Origin: Panorpa germanica
Lineage: Eukaryota; Arthropoda; Insecta; Mecoptera; Panorpidae
Reading direction: 5' to 3'
DNA length: 64,000 nucleotides
Assembly: GCA_963678705.1 (NCBI GenBank)
Contig: OY783208.1
Location: 10,025,282-10,089,281 of the forward strand
The notes under the pieces are model-generated. The model searched no databases. It was not told the DNA's origin and saw nothing but the letters and a program-made list of their open reading frames with translations. Both the position numbers and the translations under genes were made by a program. This document shows, piece after piece, positions 21,490-31,620 of this stretch (the first letter of the stretch is position 1; each line of letters begins with the position of its first letter).

Positions 21490-22376
21490 TAACTTGACTA
21501 GCTTTTACCCCCGTCGCAAGCGACGTGTCCTTTGTGTGTGGCTTGAACTTCATATAAAAATTTAAATTCCAGTAACATTTACCCCCGTCGCAAAGCGAAG
21601 TCTTTTTGGCGTGTATGATTTGAAACCAATAAAATAATTCGTAATTACATTTCATATTTAATTCTATGTTTAAATTGAAATAAAAATAAACTCGCGCACA
21701 TATACATGACATATAAATTGACTAAAAAAAAATATTTTTTTTAACAAAATAAAAAATATTTTCAATTTATGCGTTATTTGACCAACTTTTTTTCAAAATT
21801 TGGAATTTTTTTTTTCGATTCGTAAATAAGTTACCAAGATTAGCCTATATACAAAATTTCAACTTTCTGGCACACTTTATACTCTCGGCAAATACTTCCC
21901 CCGTGCCCCCAAATAAAATTTTGAAATTTTGAATTTTTTTTTATTAATAATATATTTAATTATTTTAGAATCCAGAATATGAAGTTTCTCCAAAGTTCCC
22001 TACCGGGCCCCCGAATTTCTTCAACCCCCCCTTTTTCAATTTTTGAATTTTTAATTTTTGAGAAATGTCAGCATTGAATACCTTAATACACATGCAAAAT
22101 TTCAACTTTCTGACTTTTACGAATTAAAAGTAATACAGCAAAAAAGGGCTCACTTTTTTTCCAGTTTTTCCAAAATTACGGGTTTCCAGGAAATTCAGGG
22201 AAAAATCCGAGGACGCCAAAAGTCTTAGAATTTTTTTCTCTACGAAATAGGAAATTTTTAAAAACTTCCATGGAGCCGTTTTCGAGCTACCATACGAATC
22301 GCGTAAACATATAAGAATATAAGAATATAAACATATAAGAAAACAAACATACACCTCGGACATTATAATATAAGAT
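21490..22376 (-). repeat. Repeat family R2, long copy inside the LRR2 last intron
   Basis: About 890 bp, AT-rich, with gtcgcaagcgacg near one end and acattataatataagatg at the other. Related pieces are at 29165-29470 (+), 43685-43975 (+) and 58020-58479 (+). No coding capacity. It carries a stretch ttccaggaaattcagggaaa and a tcgattcgtaaata segment used to recognise relatives. The matching LRR1 intron lacks it, so it inserted after the LRR duplication. Possibly a non-autonomous Helitron or other MITE-like element; class not proven. Confidence 0.7.
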
Positions 22377-22396
22377 GTTTTTTTTTAATGTTTTAG

Positions 22397-22461
22397 AGCC
22401 CCAACAATTAGAAGAACAGGACAACCTGTCCAAAGAGAATATTTACGAAGAAATTGGCTGA
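22397..22461 (+). CDS. LRR2 last exon with C-terminal YEEI
   Basis: Acceptor atgttttag; joins in phase to give EPQQLEEQDNLSKENIYEEI then G and stop. YEEI is the classic preferred Src-family SH2 motif when phosphorylated (established knowledge); use here is inference. The intron upstream holds a ~890-bp R2 repeat. Confidence 0.7.
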
Positions 22462-23524
22462 ACTTTCAAAACATTTGAAATCGTCACTAATGACGTCAAT
22501 AATTTCGCTCACACCAAGCTCACAACGACTCATCTGAAGAGTTGAGCATTTCAACTCAATGTTTAAACATAACACAAAACTTGAAGATGACGATGACAGA
22601 ATAAATTACTTTATATGATTCGGAAAGATATATGTTATTGGATTTTATTTTATTATATAATTATGTTAAATAAGCTTAATAAAATAAATTTTAATTCATA
22701 TTTGACTGCCATTTATACACTTTTCCTCATACCATAACCTAACTTAATAAATAAACAATGTTCATTATCATTTAGAATATATGTCTTTTATGATAAATTT
22801 ATTTTGTTTGTAGATATAGCTTTATCTACAGAGCTATTTAATCAACTATCGCAATCCTTATTTTTTTAACGCTCGCAAGCAAGTGGAACGGGAAACACTG
22901 CGGTCGTGAGCATGACTGTTGTAAACACTTAGTAGTGTACGCATGTCGTGTTTTTCAACGGTCAAAGGTCACACAAATCAGTTTTTTTGTAGATATCTTG
23001 TTTCCTATGGTCTAAACGACATTTAGTGTTATTAGTAAAATTGTAGACATAAAATTCTCTACAAAGCCGTTCCTGAGGTATAACGCGAAGAGTGGGAGGC
23101 GCACATCCGTATGTGCTGAGATAATGCTGAGATAAGTACTGCACTTTCTGATAGAAACGTGAAGTATGGTACAATGAAAGAATTTCATAAGTAGATAACT
23201 TTTAGTTATAGAGCCAGTTAATCTTTCACTCCCCTTTCCTGTTGCACGATCGTATACATTGCGATATCTTAAGACCCGCTTAACATATTTATTAGAACGA
23301 CTAGAGAAAACTAGTTGTTTAATTTTATACACTCGCAGTTTCTGACATCTATTGAGCATATTTCTAAGTAACTCAGGTTTAAATCCGCGCCCGTCTTTAT
23401 CAATCCTATAATCAAACCTTTTCTTCGTGTATTTAAACCAACTGTTGGAAGATGTGGCTCCTCGCTAAAAGTAACATCACAGATTGTTAAATGGCTTGTG
23501 TACTCATTTTTTAGTCGTCGATTT
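22462..23524. other. Non-coding interval downstream of LRR2
   Basis: AATAAA-type signals at about 22601 and 22678 could end LRR2 transcripts. 22960-23090 weakly resembles the Academ-like termini (caaaggtcac, gtagaca.aaaattctctac, ctgaggtat). Nothing coding is supported. Confidence 0.45.
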
Positions 23525-24135
23525 TTCAATTGTTGATTGAAATTGATGTTAATAAATATGTATTGGCGTGTCTACTTTATTAAATATCTAAATGTTGACG
23601 GAAATATAGCAATTGAAAATTTGTTTATGACGTAAAAAGTATTAGATAAGGTCAGTGCTGTGGTAATGTTTTGTAGCTGTTAGTAGTCCCCTGTATCTAG
23701 TACGTATGTGTTAGTAAACAAAGAATAATAAGTTTTTATTTTATTTAACCCTGTTACGACAGACATAATATTGAAACTTTATTGTACTTCGATATAGCTG
23801 TAAATAATATTTGCTATTTGATATATAAATACATATAGCAGTGATTTATGAGCTGTAAGGTTGGTCACCTGTAAACTTTGTCAGAGATCTGTTATGAATA
23901 TGCTATCTCTTTTACGCTCAGTTGTATACAAGAGATAGCAACATAGCGGACGTGAGGTCACATGTCTTGGAATGTGTACAACGTTGGATCCCTTTAATAA
24001 TTAAAGAGACAGAGTGACTGTTTTAATTGTTATTATCTCCTAAAATGTTTGTAGATTCTAGCAGCCAACTTTATCAATATACTGTTCCGTTTTATGGAAA
24101 ATAAGATCGATGAACATAAAATGGTCATTAGAGCT
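23525..24135 (+). repeat. Repeat family R1, copy A
   Basis: Aligns with 48640-49185 (+) and, inverted, with 28327-28785. Shared landmarks: gtattggcgtgtctac, atctaaatgttgacgg, tgctgtggtaatgtt, taaccctg, a tataaatacatatagcag segment, agctgtaaggttgg and taataattaaagagac. This copy carries an extra block with an 11-bp inverted repeat (23901-23940). Non-coding; likely a non-autonomous element. Confidence 0.75.
23901..23940. repeat. Perfect 11-bp stem-loop inside R1 copy A
   Basis: TGCTATCTCTT (23901-23911) pairs with AAGAGATAGCA (23930-23940) across an 18-base loop. The other R1 copies lack this block, which makes it a small insertion or a local rearrangement. Confidence 0.7.
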
Positions 24136-26700
24136 ATTTAACGATGGTAATTTGAAACAAACTATTTTTATACGTCACGTCTAAATTCAGAACATTTGCC
24201 ATTTGCCGCTTAAGTACAGAGGGCGTTTTTAACCGACCTTTGGTTCAAACGAAGTAAAATGGTCAACTTTTTAACATTTGACGCATTTTAACAATTTACT
24301 TAAGCATATAAATAATATATCTGCGTTTTAGAGTTAAATTATTTCAGAAATTCGTACGAAAATAAGTTAAGTTTAATGGAGAAGTGTCCTAATTTCTATA
24401 AAACTGTGCAATATATTGATAAAGATGGCTATAAGGACATCAAATGTACAATTAAAGTAGGTCACCCAAATAACGCTCAGGCCCTCATAACGCCCACCTG
24501 ATCAGGAAGCTTATCAGGAATCATTGCGAGAAACAGGCTCCATGATGGGTCACTGGAATTACGCGCATGTGCCTATTCAAAATGGAATCACAACCAATTT
24601 GTGAACAACGTCATAATAGTTTACACATCCAATGGGTTTGTAGTCCTTGCCCTAATTTCTATAAAACTGTGGAATCCTCCCATTATTGTAATGGGCCAAG
24701 GGTATGTTTATATTCTTATATGATTACATTTGCTACTCAGGCGGCACAGCAAGGGGCGGAAGAGACATAACTAGCATAACATTTAAAAAATCGATCATGA
24801 TTTGTTGCACGCCATTGCTTATGCGATTTTAATGTACTTTGATTTTCGTTTCCAGTGTAGGAACAGTGCAACAAAGACTTTCCAGTCGAACTGAACTTAG
24901 CGCCGGAAGGAAAGAGCGACCATTTGATGATATTGATAAATTTACAATAAACCTGTTCAATTAAATTCTGAACGTAGCCCTTACTTCTACGAATAAACGA
25001 CGCGCCTTTTTTAAAACCCGTCGTAAAAACTTTCAGTTACTGTTTGACATTATAAAACTTTATTATAAACTTCCGGTAATCAAATGATTACGTCGCGGGG
25101 CCATTTTACTTGACCGAATAAAATCGGTTGTCAGTATTGACCCGTGTGAACCTTCCATTCAGTAGGATGGATCAACTGTTGAACGGTTCAACAAAACTTT
25201 TACTTCGTTCAACTCTCATGGGATTCCCGCCATTTGCTATTTCATTTGAATGCATTTGACAGTTGTTGCAGTGTTTGATAGTGGTCATCGTATAATTTTA
25301 CGTTACGATTCTCGTGAGTTTGTTTTGTTTGCGTTCCATGTATTTATAAAGGGTGACACTGAAGGTTTACACTGACAGTGTAAAACCCCTTTTACTATTA
25401 TACATAGTTATCTTAGTATTCTGACTTCTGTCTCTGAATTTAATGCATATGGCTGCCGTACTGTCATATTTCTAAGTGATTACTGCATTACTTTCAATAA
25501 AAAGTAATAAATAGTTTAATAATGTAAATTTAAATGAAGTTTCTCGTATTTTATACAAATAGCAATAAGAAGAATAATAGTTACCAGGTAAAATATTGAT
25601 AGTTGTTATTATCTTAAAGCAAATACACTAACTCGTTCTGGCGTCATTGTTAATTATATATAACAAATTATTTTATTAGACTTTATACTACTTTTCAGTA
25701 GTATATATTTGGGGCAAAAACGCTATATATTGGGAGCTGCCAAAGAAATGTAAGAGGCTAATGAAATTAACTAGCTAAAATCAGGAAATTATTATTAATA
25801 TATATATATATTAAATAATTTGATATTTAGTTTATATACAAATACATTAATTACAATAAACATTATTAATTAAAAATTGCTTTTTTTATATTTATAAAAT
25901 TTTTTATATTTATAACAATTCAAACATCGACTCAGTCCCGCCTCTTTTGTGTTGCAAGATCTTCTCGCCAAACAAAGGCAGAGATTTCAGGCAAATAACA
26001 TAAATATATCATGCGACTGTGACTGTGTGCGAGTGCATGAGACATTTCTTAACATTGGAGTTACCAATGTTTAATAGATATATATTATCTTTTATAGAAA
26101 ATAAAGTTAGATAGTTATCTTTTGTCCGTGATTCCGGCGTAACCTTAATTTAGAAATAACAACTTTAGTAATTGATATTGTTCAGTTCTTAACAACAAGT
26201 GTTATAAATATTATTTTATAGTGATTGTACGTGTTTTGACTTTATAATAACCATCAAAAACGCAGTTTTTTTACAATTTTCAAAACAGAGAGCAAGGTGA
26301 GCTAAATATGTAAAAAGAATATTACCGATTAATCTTAATAATGTTCTGTGAATGTTTGACATTATTAAATTCATGCGTGATTTATACTTGACGCTTTTTA
26401 TATATGAAACAATGTTAAGTCATTTTTAACCTCAAATTGGAATTTTTAACTTTAACGTTACTTCTGTTATTTTTCTAAATAAAAAGTGATATAATGTATA
26501 TTAAGTTGTGATTTGTGCATGTTTTGAGAATACAATAATCGCCATAAAACATACAAAAGTGCAGTACTTTTTTTACAAGATTCATCTTACTGGTTTCATA
26601 TAAATAACGTCATATATCACATTTATTGGTCAACTTTAACTATAAATATTATTTATTTTCAATTAAAAAGTGGTGTAATGTATATTACATAGTGAATTGC
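24136..26700. other. Non-coding interval before ZNF1
   Basis: 24330-24450 is a third relative of the 17690-17900 segment. A hairpin lies at 25348-25393. A (TA)n tract is at 25799-25812. Possible ZNF1 leader sequence begins after about 26180. Two similar segments at about 26470-26560 and 26640-26710 (aaaaagtg.t.taatgtatatta) form a short duplication. No supportable gene. Confidence 0.45.
25348..25393. repeat. Two-part hairpin around TTTACACTG/CAGTGTAAA
   Basis: Perfect 9-bp palindrome arms TTTACACTG-A-CAGTGTAAA (25366-25384), framed by AAAGGG (25348) and CCCCTTT (25386). It would fold into a cruciform with an internal bulge. No neighbouring gene explains it; it may be an end-to-end joined small transposon terminus. 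Confidence 0.6.
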
Positions 26701-26790
26701 ACATGATTTGAGTCCCTGATCTAAATAATTACTTCTTCCTCTAATATTTTATTTATTTTTAGTGAACTACTACATATTTTCAACATAAAA

Positions 26791-27777
26791 ATGGCTGTGG
26801 GAAACTTTCAGGAAATAAAGAGGGAAAACGATGCGTCAAATGGAGCACCGACATCAAATATAATTTTGAATAGGGAAATAGAAATTAAAGAAGACAATGC
26901 TAACTATGAAGAAACATCAACTATTAAATTAGAAGCAGAAGTCAAAAAGGAAATTGTCGATTGTCCAGAAAACGAGGAGATGGACAATTCGATAGAGGAT
27001 TACCATAATAGAATAGAGCATGTCTCCAAGTCTGAAAGGAACGATGCCAGTCAAAACAGTAATATCGAAAGACATTTACAACCCAGCAGCAGAAAATTAT
27101 TTCCTTGTTCAGAGTGTACTAAGTCTTACACTAGTCGCGTTAACTTAATGATCCATAGACGAAGTCACAACGGAGAACGTCCGTATTCTTGCGACATTTG
27201 TAACAAATCATTTGTAAGTTTAAATAGTGCTAAATATCATAAAAATAATCATTTAGATAAGAAACCATTTCCTTGTAATCTTTGTAATAAATCATTTCCA
27301 ACTTTAGCTCTCTTTAAATATCACAATAATACTCATTTAGATATAAAACCGTTTCCTTGTAAAGTTTGTAATAAATCATTTGCAAGTTCAAGTAATTTAA
27401 AAAAACATGAACCTAATCATCTAGTTGATAGACCCTTCTTATGTGATATTTGTAATAAATCGTACAGTAATACATATGATTTGAAACGACATAAAATTAC
27501 GCATTTAAACGTAAGGCCGTTCTCTTGTGACACTTGTAATAAATCTTTTAGCGATGCAAGGTATTTACGCCAACATAAAAACACGCATTTAGACGTTAAA
27601 CCATTTTCTTGTGATACCTGTAAAAAATCTCTTAGCAGTTTAAGTGCTTTAAAACGACATGAAAATATTCACTTAGTAGCCAACCTTAAGCCGTTTGCTT
27701 GTAACATATGTAATAGATCGTTTACTTTTCCAAGTTATTTGAAAAATCACAGAAAGGTGCATTCTAAAAAATGTTAG
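26791..27777 (+). CDS. ZNF1: C2H2 zinc-finger protein, eight fingers
   Basis: 328 residues, ATG at 26791 in a favourable context (aaaatgg), after an intron acceptor ttatttttag at about 26762. The N-terminal ~105 residues are acidic with SUMO-type sites IKED, IKLE and VKKE. Eight C2H2 fingers follow from residue ~108 (CX2CX12HX3H), nearly continuous to the C-terminus. Only the first linker is close to the standard TGEKP (NGERPY); the others read HLD.KPF or similar. Role: nuclear DNA-binding transcription regulator by family; target unknown. AATAAA at 27839 could serve polyadenylation. Closely related in linker style to ZNF2/ZNF3. Frame is intact. Confidence 0.9.
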   Translation: MAVGNFQEIKRENDASNGAPTSNIILNREIEIKEDNANYEETSTIKLEAEVKKEIVDCPENEEMDNSIEDYHNRIEHVSKSERNDASQNSNIERHLQPSSRKLFPCSECTKSYTSRVNLMIHRRSHNGERPYSCDICNKSFVSLNSAKYHKNNHLDKKPFPCNLCNKSFPTLALFKYHNNTHLDIKPFPCKVCNKSFASSSNLKKHEPNHLVDRPFLCDICNKSYSNTYDLKRHKITHLNVRPFSCDTCNKSFSDARYLRQHKNTHLDVKPFSCDTCKKSLSSLSALKRHENIHLVANLKPFACNICNRSFTFPSYLKNHRKVHSKKC

Positions 27778-28326
27778 TGATTGTTTGGATAACGTTATTA
27801 ACGTTAATCTCTAACTACATGGTCGTTCATACTCTAACAATAAATTAGAAAAAATAATTGTAATGGGACACTGTATTTATAAAATAAATAATATAATTAA
27901 AAAAATTAAATTAATTAAATTAAAAAATTCTGTTTTTCTGTTTTGTTAAATATTTAAAATATTTGATAACTGTGGTAATTATTCGGTGCAGTCACAACTT
28001 TGGTTTTGAATCTTATAAAAAAAATCTACAGCATTTTCGTTGCGATTTTATAGCGATTGTTGTATACTCTGTACAATTTGCTGTGTAATATTTAGAAGAC
28101 AATATTAACGGTTAAATTTGATATTTCCAACTTAAGGTTAAAAATAAAATGACATTGTTCTTTATATTAGTGACGTCATATTTCATATTTATTGATCAAC
28201 TTTAACCATAAAGACCGTTAATTTGGGATAATGAATATTACGTATGATTTGCATATGTTTGACTGTACTAAAAGTGCAGTAGATTTTTTTATAAGATTCA
28301 AACCAAAAGATGTTTCTGTATCGCAA

Positions 28327-28785
28327 GGGCTTGTATCCTATGTCTTAATTTCTATAAAAGTCGGTTACTAGAACCTCAAATGTTCAATTATTTTTTAATA
28401 ACTCCTTATATGTTAAGAGATATAAACAATTAAAAAAGTCATTTTGTCTCTTTAATTATTAAAGAGATTCAACGTTGTACACATTCCAAGTGCATGTGAC
28501 ATCACAATCCTTGTGTAAGGTTACCAGCCTTACAGATCATAAATCTATGCTATATGTATTTATATATCGAAATATCAAATATTATTTACAGCTATTTCAA
28601 TGAATAATAAGATTTCAATATTATGTCTGCCTTAGCAGGGTTAAATAAAATAAAAACTTATTATTTTTTTATTTGACTTGATTATTTCACTACCAACAGC
28701 TACAGAACATTACCACAGCACTGACCTACTCAACAAATAACTGACGTTAAAATGCATTTCACGTTATACAAATATGGTCGAATAT
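28327..28785 (-). repeat. Repeat family R1, copy B (inverted)
   Basis: Inverse of 48700-49185: begins gggcttgtatcctatgtctt, then taatttctataaaag, tctctttaattattaaagag, ccttacagatcat, and ends near gcatttcacgttat. Lies just upstream of the orphan exons. Confidence 0.7.
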
Positions 28786-28875
28786 TTTTTGGCGTTTGTA
28801 ATAAGTGTTATGATAGAACTTCTGAATAAGAATAGTTGTAATGCTTTATTTAATAATGGTGACATTTTATTTTAG

Positions 28876-28938
28876 ACAAACAATAATGTGCCAGATGATA
28901 GTAGTTGTGACGTGAAAGTTGAAGATGATACACAAGAG
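28876..28938 (+). CDS. Orphan acidic exon, zinc-finger-gene type (first)
   Basis: Acceptor atttattttag at 28875 and donor AAGAG|GTACAT bound 63 bp = 21 codons, TNNVPDDSSCDVKVEDDTQE-type, phase 0. It contains VKVE, a SUMO-type site like those in ZNF1-3. No finger exon follows in phase. Probably a leftover or alternative N-terminal exon of a zinc-finger gene. Confidence 0.45.
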
Positions 28939-29048
28939 GTACATTCATATTTCTACTGCAAATATTGGTATTTAAATATTCTAGTATTTCTATTCTTCTG
29001 TGATTATAGATTGTAACTATCTATTGATTTATGTAATTGCTGTACTAG

Positions 29049-29116
29049 AACCTGAGGATTTACAAATAAAAGAAGAGTCTATGACAAGGATAGTATTTAC
29101 ACCAGACATAACTCAG
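29049..29116 (+). CDS. Orphan acidic exon, zinc-finger-gene type (second)
   Basis: Acceptor tgtactag and strong donor CTCAG|GTAAGT. Encodes EPEDLQIKEESMTRIVF and on, with IKEE. Joining directly to the first orphan exon would shift frame, so an exon between them is missing or they belong to different transcripts. A repeat R2 copy starts 50 bp downstream, where further exons may have been lost. Confidence 0.45.
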
Positions 29117-29164
29117 GTAAGTAACGAATGGAATAGAATCATCATATTCATGTATTATAATATC

Positions 29165-29470
29165 CCAGGTGTATGTTCTATATTATAATGTACAAAGTGT
29201 ATGTTTATGATCTTATATTCTTATATGTTTGATACTGAATTTTCTATGGTGATTCAAAAACGGCTCCAGGAATTTTTTAAAATTCCTAATTTCGTAGAGA
29301 AAAAAAATCAAAGCCTATTGGCGTCCTCTTATTTTTCCCCGAATTTCCTGGAAACTCGTAATTTTGGAAAAACTTAAAAATAAATGGGCACCTTTTGTTG
29401 TATAACTGTTAATCCGTATAAAATAGAAAGATGAAATTTTGCGTGTGTGTTATGATATTATATTAGTGTC
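29165..29470 (+). repeat. Repeat family R2, partial copy
   Basis: Same orientation as 58020-58479 and inverse of 22376-22070: ttctatattataatgt, ttcttatatgtttg, ggctccaggaatttt, atttcgtagagaaaaaaa, ggcgtcctcttatttt, tttcctggaaactcg. Ends in a diverged tail. Confidence 0.75.
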
Positions 29471-30385
29471 ACGGATTACTTCAACGACAGAGTGACGTAA
29501 GGAACTTTTCCAAATTCCAAATTGGCAGTTATCAGCCATATTGGACATCGTATATGACAAAATTTATCCGGATCACAAAAATGAGACTGAAAATATTTAG
29601 AAACCGGAAAAGAGAACCGGACATGCAAAGAGAAGGATAAATTTTTTTCTACTAAATCGACTTAATCTTATCATAGGTAATCCACATAGTTTTAACTTAG
29701 CTTTTGCCGCGGCCGTAGTTTCACTGGGTCATTCTTGGATGTCAAATTTGTCGGCAACTAGAGCAGTGTTCTGAAAAGGCTGATAAAACTTTGAAAACAC
29801 AGGAAAACTCAGAAAATTCAATTTTAAACCATTTATTTATTTATACGGCGTACAAATGTATCACAAAGGATTTTACACAAGTAACAAACAATAATTTTAC
29901 ATTGGAAACTTAGCTATAATATAATGAGTACAATGATTTGATTAGGTAGCCTTAATTTAGATTTGAAACAACTTAAGAGCAGATCAGAACTGTGAAAAAA
30001 CAGAACGAAAAGAACTTTGTGAAATGAAAAAAATCAATGTTGAAAAGTGTTACTATTTGAGTCTTTAGTCTTTTGGTAATTATTCGATATAGCTACCTAC
30101 ACCTTTTGTTTTTCACTTTGTAAAGAAACTACTGCATTTTTATGTGTTTCATTATGCTTATTGTATTCTCAAAATTACTACGTAATATTTATTTTACCAC
30201 TTTTCATTAAGAAATACAAGATATTAAGGTTAAAGTTGAAAAATCAAAATTAAGGTTATGTCACCACATTTATGTGTATCAATTGACAGATTTTTGCATA
30301 TAGGCTTATTTGGCTAGTAGAGTAGCTAGTAGATAATTGTAGTGAAATGGTAGATTTTTTTTGTTAAACAACATTATCAAAAATA
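29471..30385. other. Non-coding interval before Merlin relic
   Basis: Contains a ttatttatttatacggcgta segment near 29835 that looks like the 3' end of a SINE or LINE, class uncertain. No gene supported. Confidence 0.35.
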
Positions 30386-30790
30386 GTGTACATTGTCCTT
30401 AATGTAATACGGTATGCCTGCTACAGGCAGACATTAACGTTTAGGTGTAAAAGGAAATACCGTCAGTATTCCGAAAATGCCTACAGACGGAAAAGTGGTT
30501 CTTTCTTTTTATCTGCAACAAAAAATTCATTTTTGGCCCAGCATCGTTTACCAGTTGAAAAAATTGTAAGCATCGCTGCCTATTTATTATTTGTTGAAGC
30601 ATCAACGATTAATTATGAAAAATTTAAATTTATCTAGTGGTACAGTTGTCGACTAGTTTTATTATTCCAGAGAGGTGTACACAAGATACGTGCAGGATAA
30701 TTCTTCAAAATAGTAAATAAAATAGTAGAAATCGACGAGGCTAAAATTGGCCTAGAGAATTAAAGACCTATATTAGAGAGAAAGGTATAC
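30386..30790 (+). pseudogene. Merlin (ISXO2/IS1016-type) transposase relic
   Basis: The frame gives FRCKRKYRQYSENAYRRKSG, then SFF, typical of the zinc-ribbon/N-terminal region of Merlin proteins. After a stop it reads SGTVVD*FYYSREVY, with TAG for the usual Trp. Near 30731 it gives IVEIDEAKIG, the block holding the first catalytic Asp of the ISXO2-like DDE domain. Later stops and the lost remainder make it inactive. Inverted termini were not identified. Confidence 0.75.
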
Positions 30791-31029
30791 TAAATACCAC
30801 ATACTTGTATACTGCTGATAATCGTAGTGACACTTTTAAATTGTCTTTATATAATCCTCTACATTAACGTGTCAAGAAAATTAGGAGTAGATGATGCAGT
30901 CATGGAGCAACGCGGAAGAAACTAGCGGATGTTCTAGAAGTTTCGGATTAATGAAAAATAATCGTCATCATCAGCATGTTAAAATTGCAACACAAAAATG
31001 CAAGAGATCTAATAAATTTGTTAATTTAG

Positions 31030-31620
31030 AAAAAACATATTAGCAAATAAAAAGTTATTACCTTGAATTGCAAGAGAAATTGAGGAGGCAGATACGCCTT
31101 ACCAAAAAAAAGCTGGATAGGGTGAAAAAGTCAGTACAGAAAAAAGATGCTGATCTAAAACATTTATCGGAATGCATGAAATTTAGAAAAATCATTTTTA
31201 AAATGAAGGTACGCGCTATTACCTTCCATCATAAAAAATTGCGAGGCAAAAACTCCTGGCATTAACCATTTACAAAAGGGGACGGAGATGCTATCGCTAT
31301 TTGTCCACAAACGTTGATTTAGGGGAAGATAGCAGTGATGATGAACTAGTTCACCATGCATTAGATTTCAAGGTGAAAAGTTTTCCAAATTGGAAACAGC
31401 TAGTTGCTCATTATTTTACAAAAGCTTCTACCTCGGTAAGGACATGAAGGAACTTGCTATTAATGTCATAAAAGAAATACAAGAGGTAGGCCTTAATGTT
31501 GGAATACCACCATACTGCTCGATACTAGCAACACTCTATTTGCTGCTGCTGTCCAAAATTACTACACCAGCATTCGTGCTTAGAAGTAGTATTGGCTATT
31601 ATGATTATCTCTATTAAATT
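31030..31620 (+). pseudogene. P-element/THAP9-like transposase relic
   Basis: 31068-31180 encodes a coiled coil (LRRQIRLTKKKLDRVKKSVQ), as found after the THAP domain in P-type transposases. After a gap, 31345-31500 reads DELVHHALDFKVKSF, NWKQLVAHYFTKAS and KELAINVIKEIQEVGLNVG. This corresponds to the family's DHALVFMVRG..KWKQPV.YFFT core and the helix before the CDQGSNN motif, which is itself unrecognisable here. A stop interrupts it near 31444. No THAP zinc finger is visible upstream. Inactive fragment. Confidence 0.65.

Larger units (their letters stand above)
18468..22461 (+). pseudogene. LRR2: leucine-rich-repeat transmembrane receptor, four exons, several lesions
   Basis: Exon 1 (18468-20708) encodes a signal peptide (LKINLFIVFLAIVNVQT), about 25 leucine-rich repeats of LxxLxLxxNxI type, then TTWIVVTSAALAVAVFA. 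Exon 2 (21059-21307) completes the helix and KQRRR and carries the tail; exon 3 (22397-22461) ends NIYEEIG. Phases agree at both introns. Lesions: TTG at the expected ATG position (18468); one base missing near 19337; another near 19573; TAA for CAA at 20260; and a further break near 20440. Known family role: ligand-binding extracellular LRRs signalling through a short tail. An LRR block is internally duplicated with a 754-bp offset. Either a young pseudogene or a live gene with assembly errors. Confidence 0.75.

Noticed and set aside
22960..23090. Another Academ-like terminus
   Set aside because: Only short shared strings (aaggtcac, ctgaggtat); no matching opposite end or TAGCCCGG start nearby.
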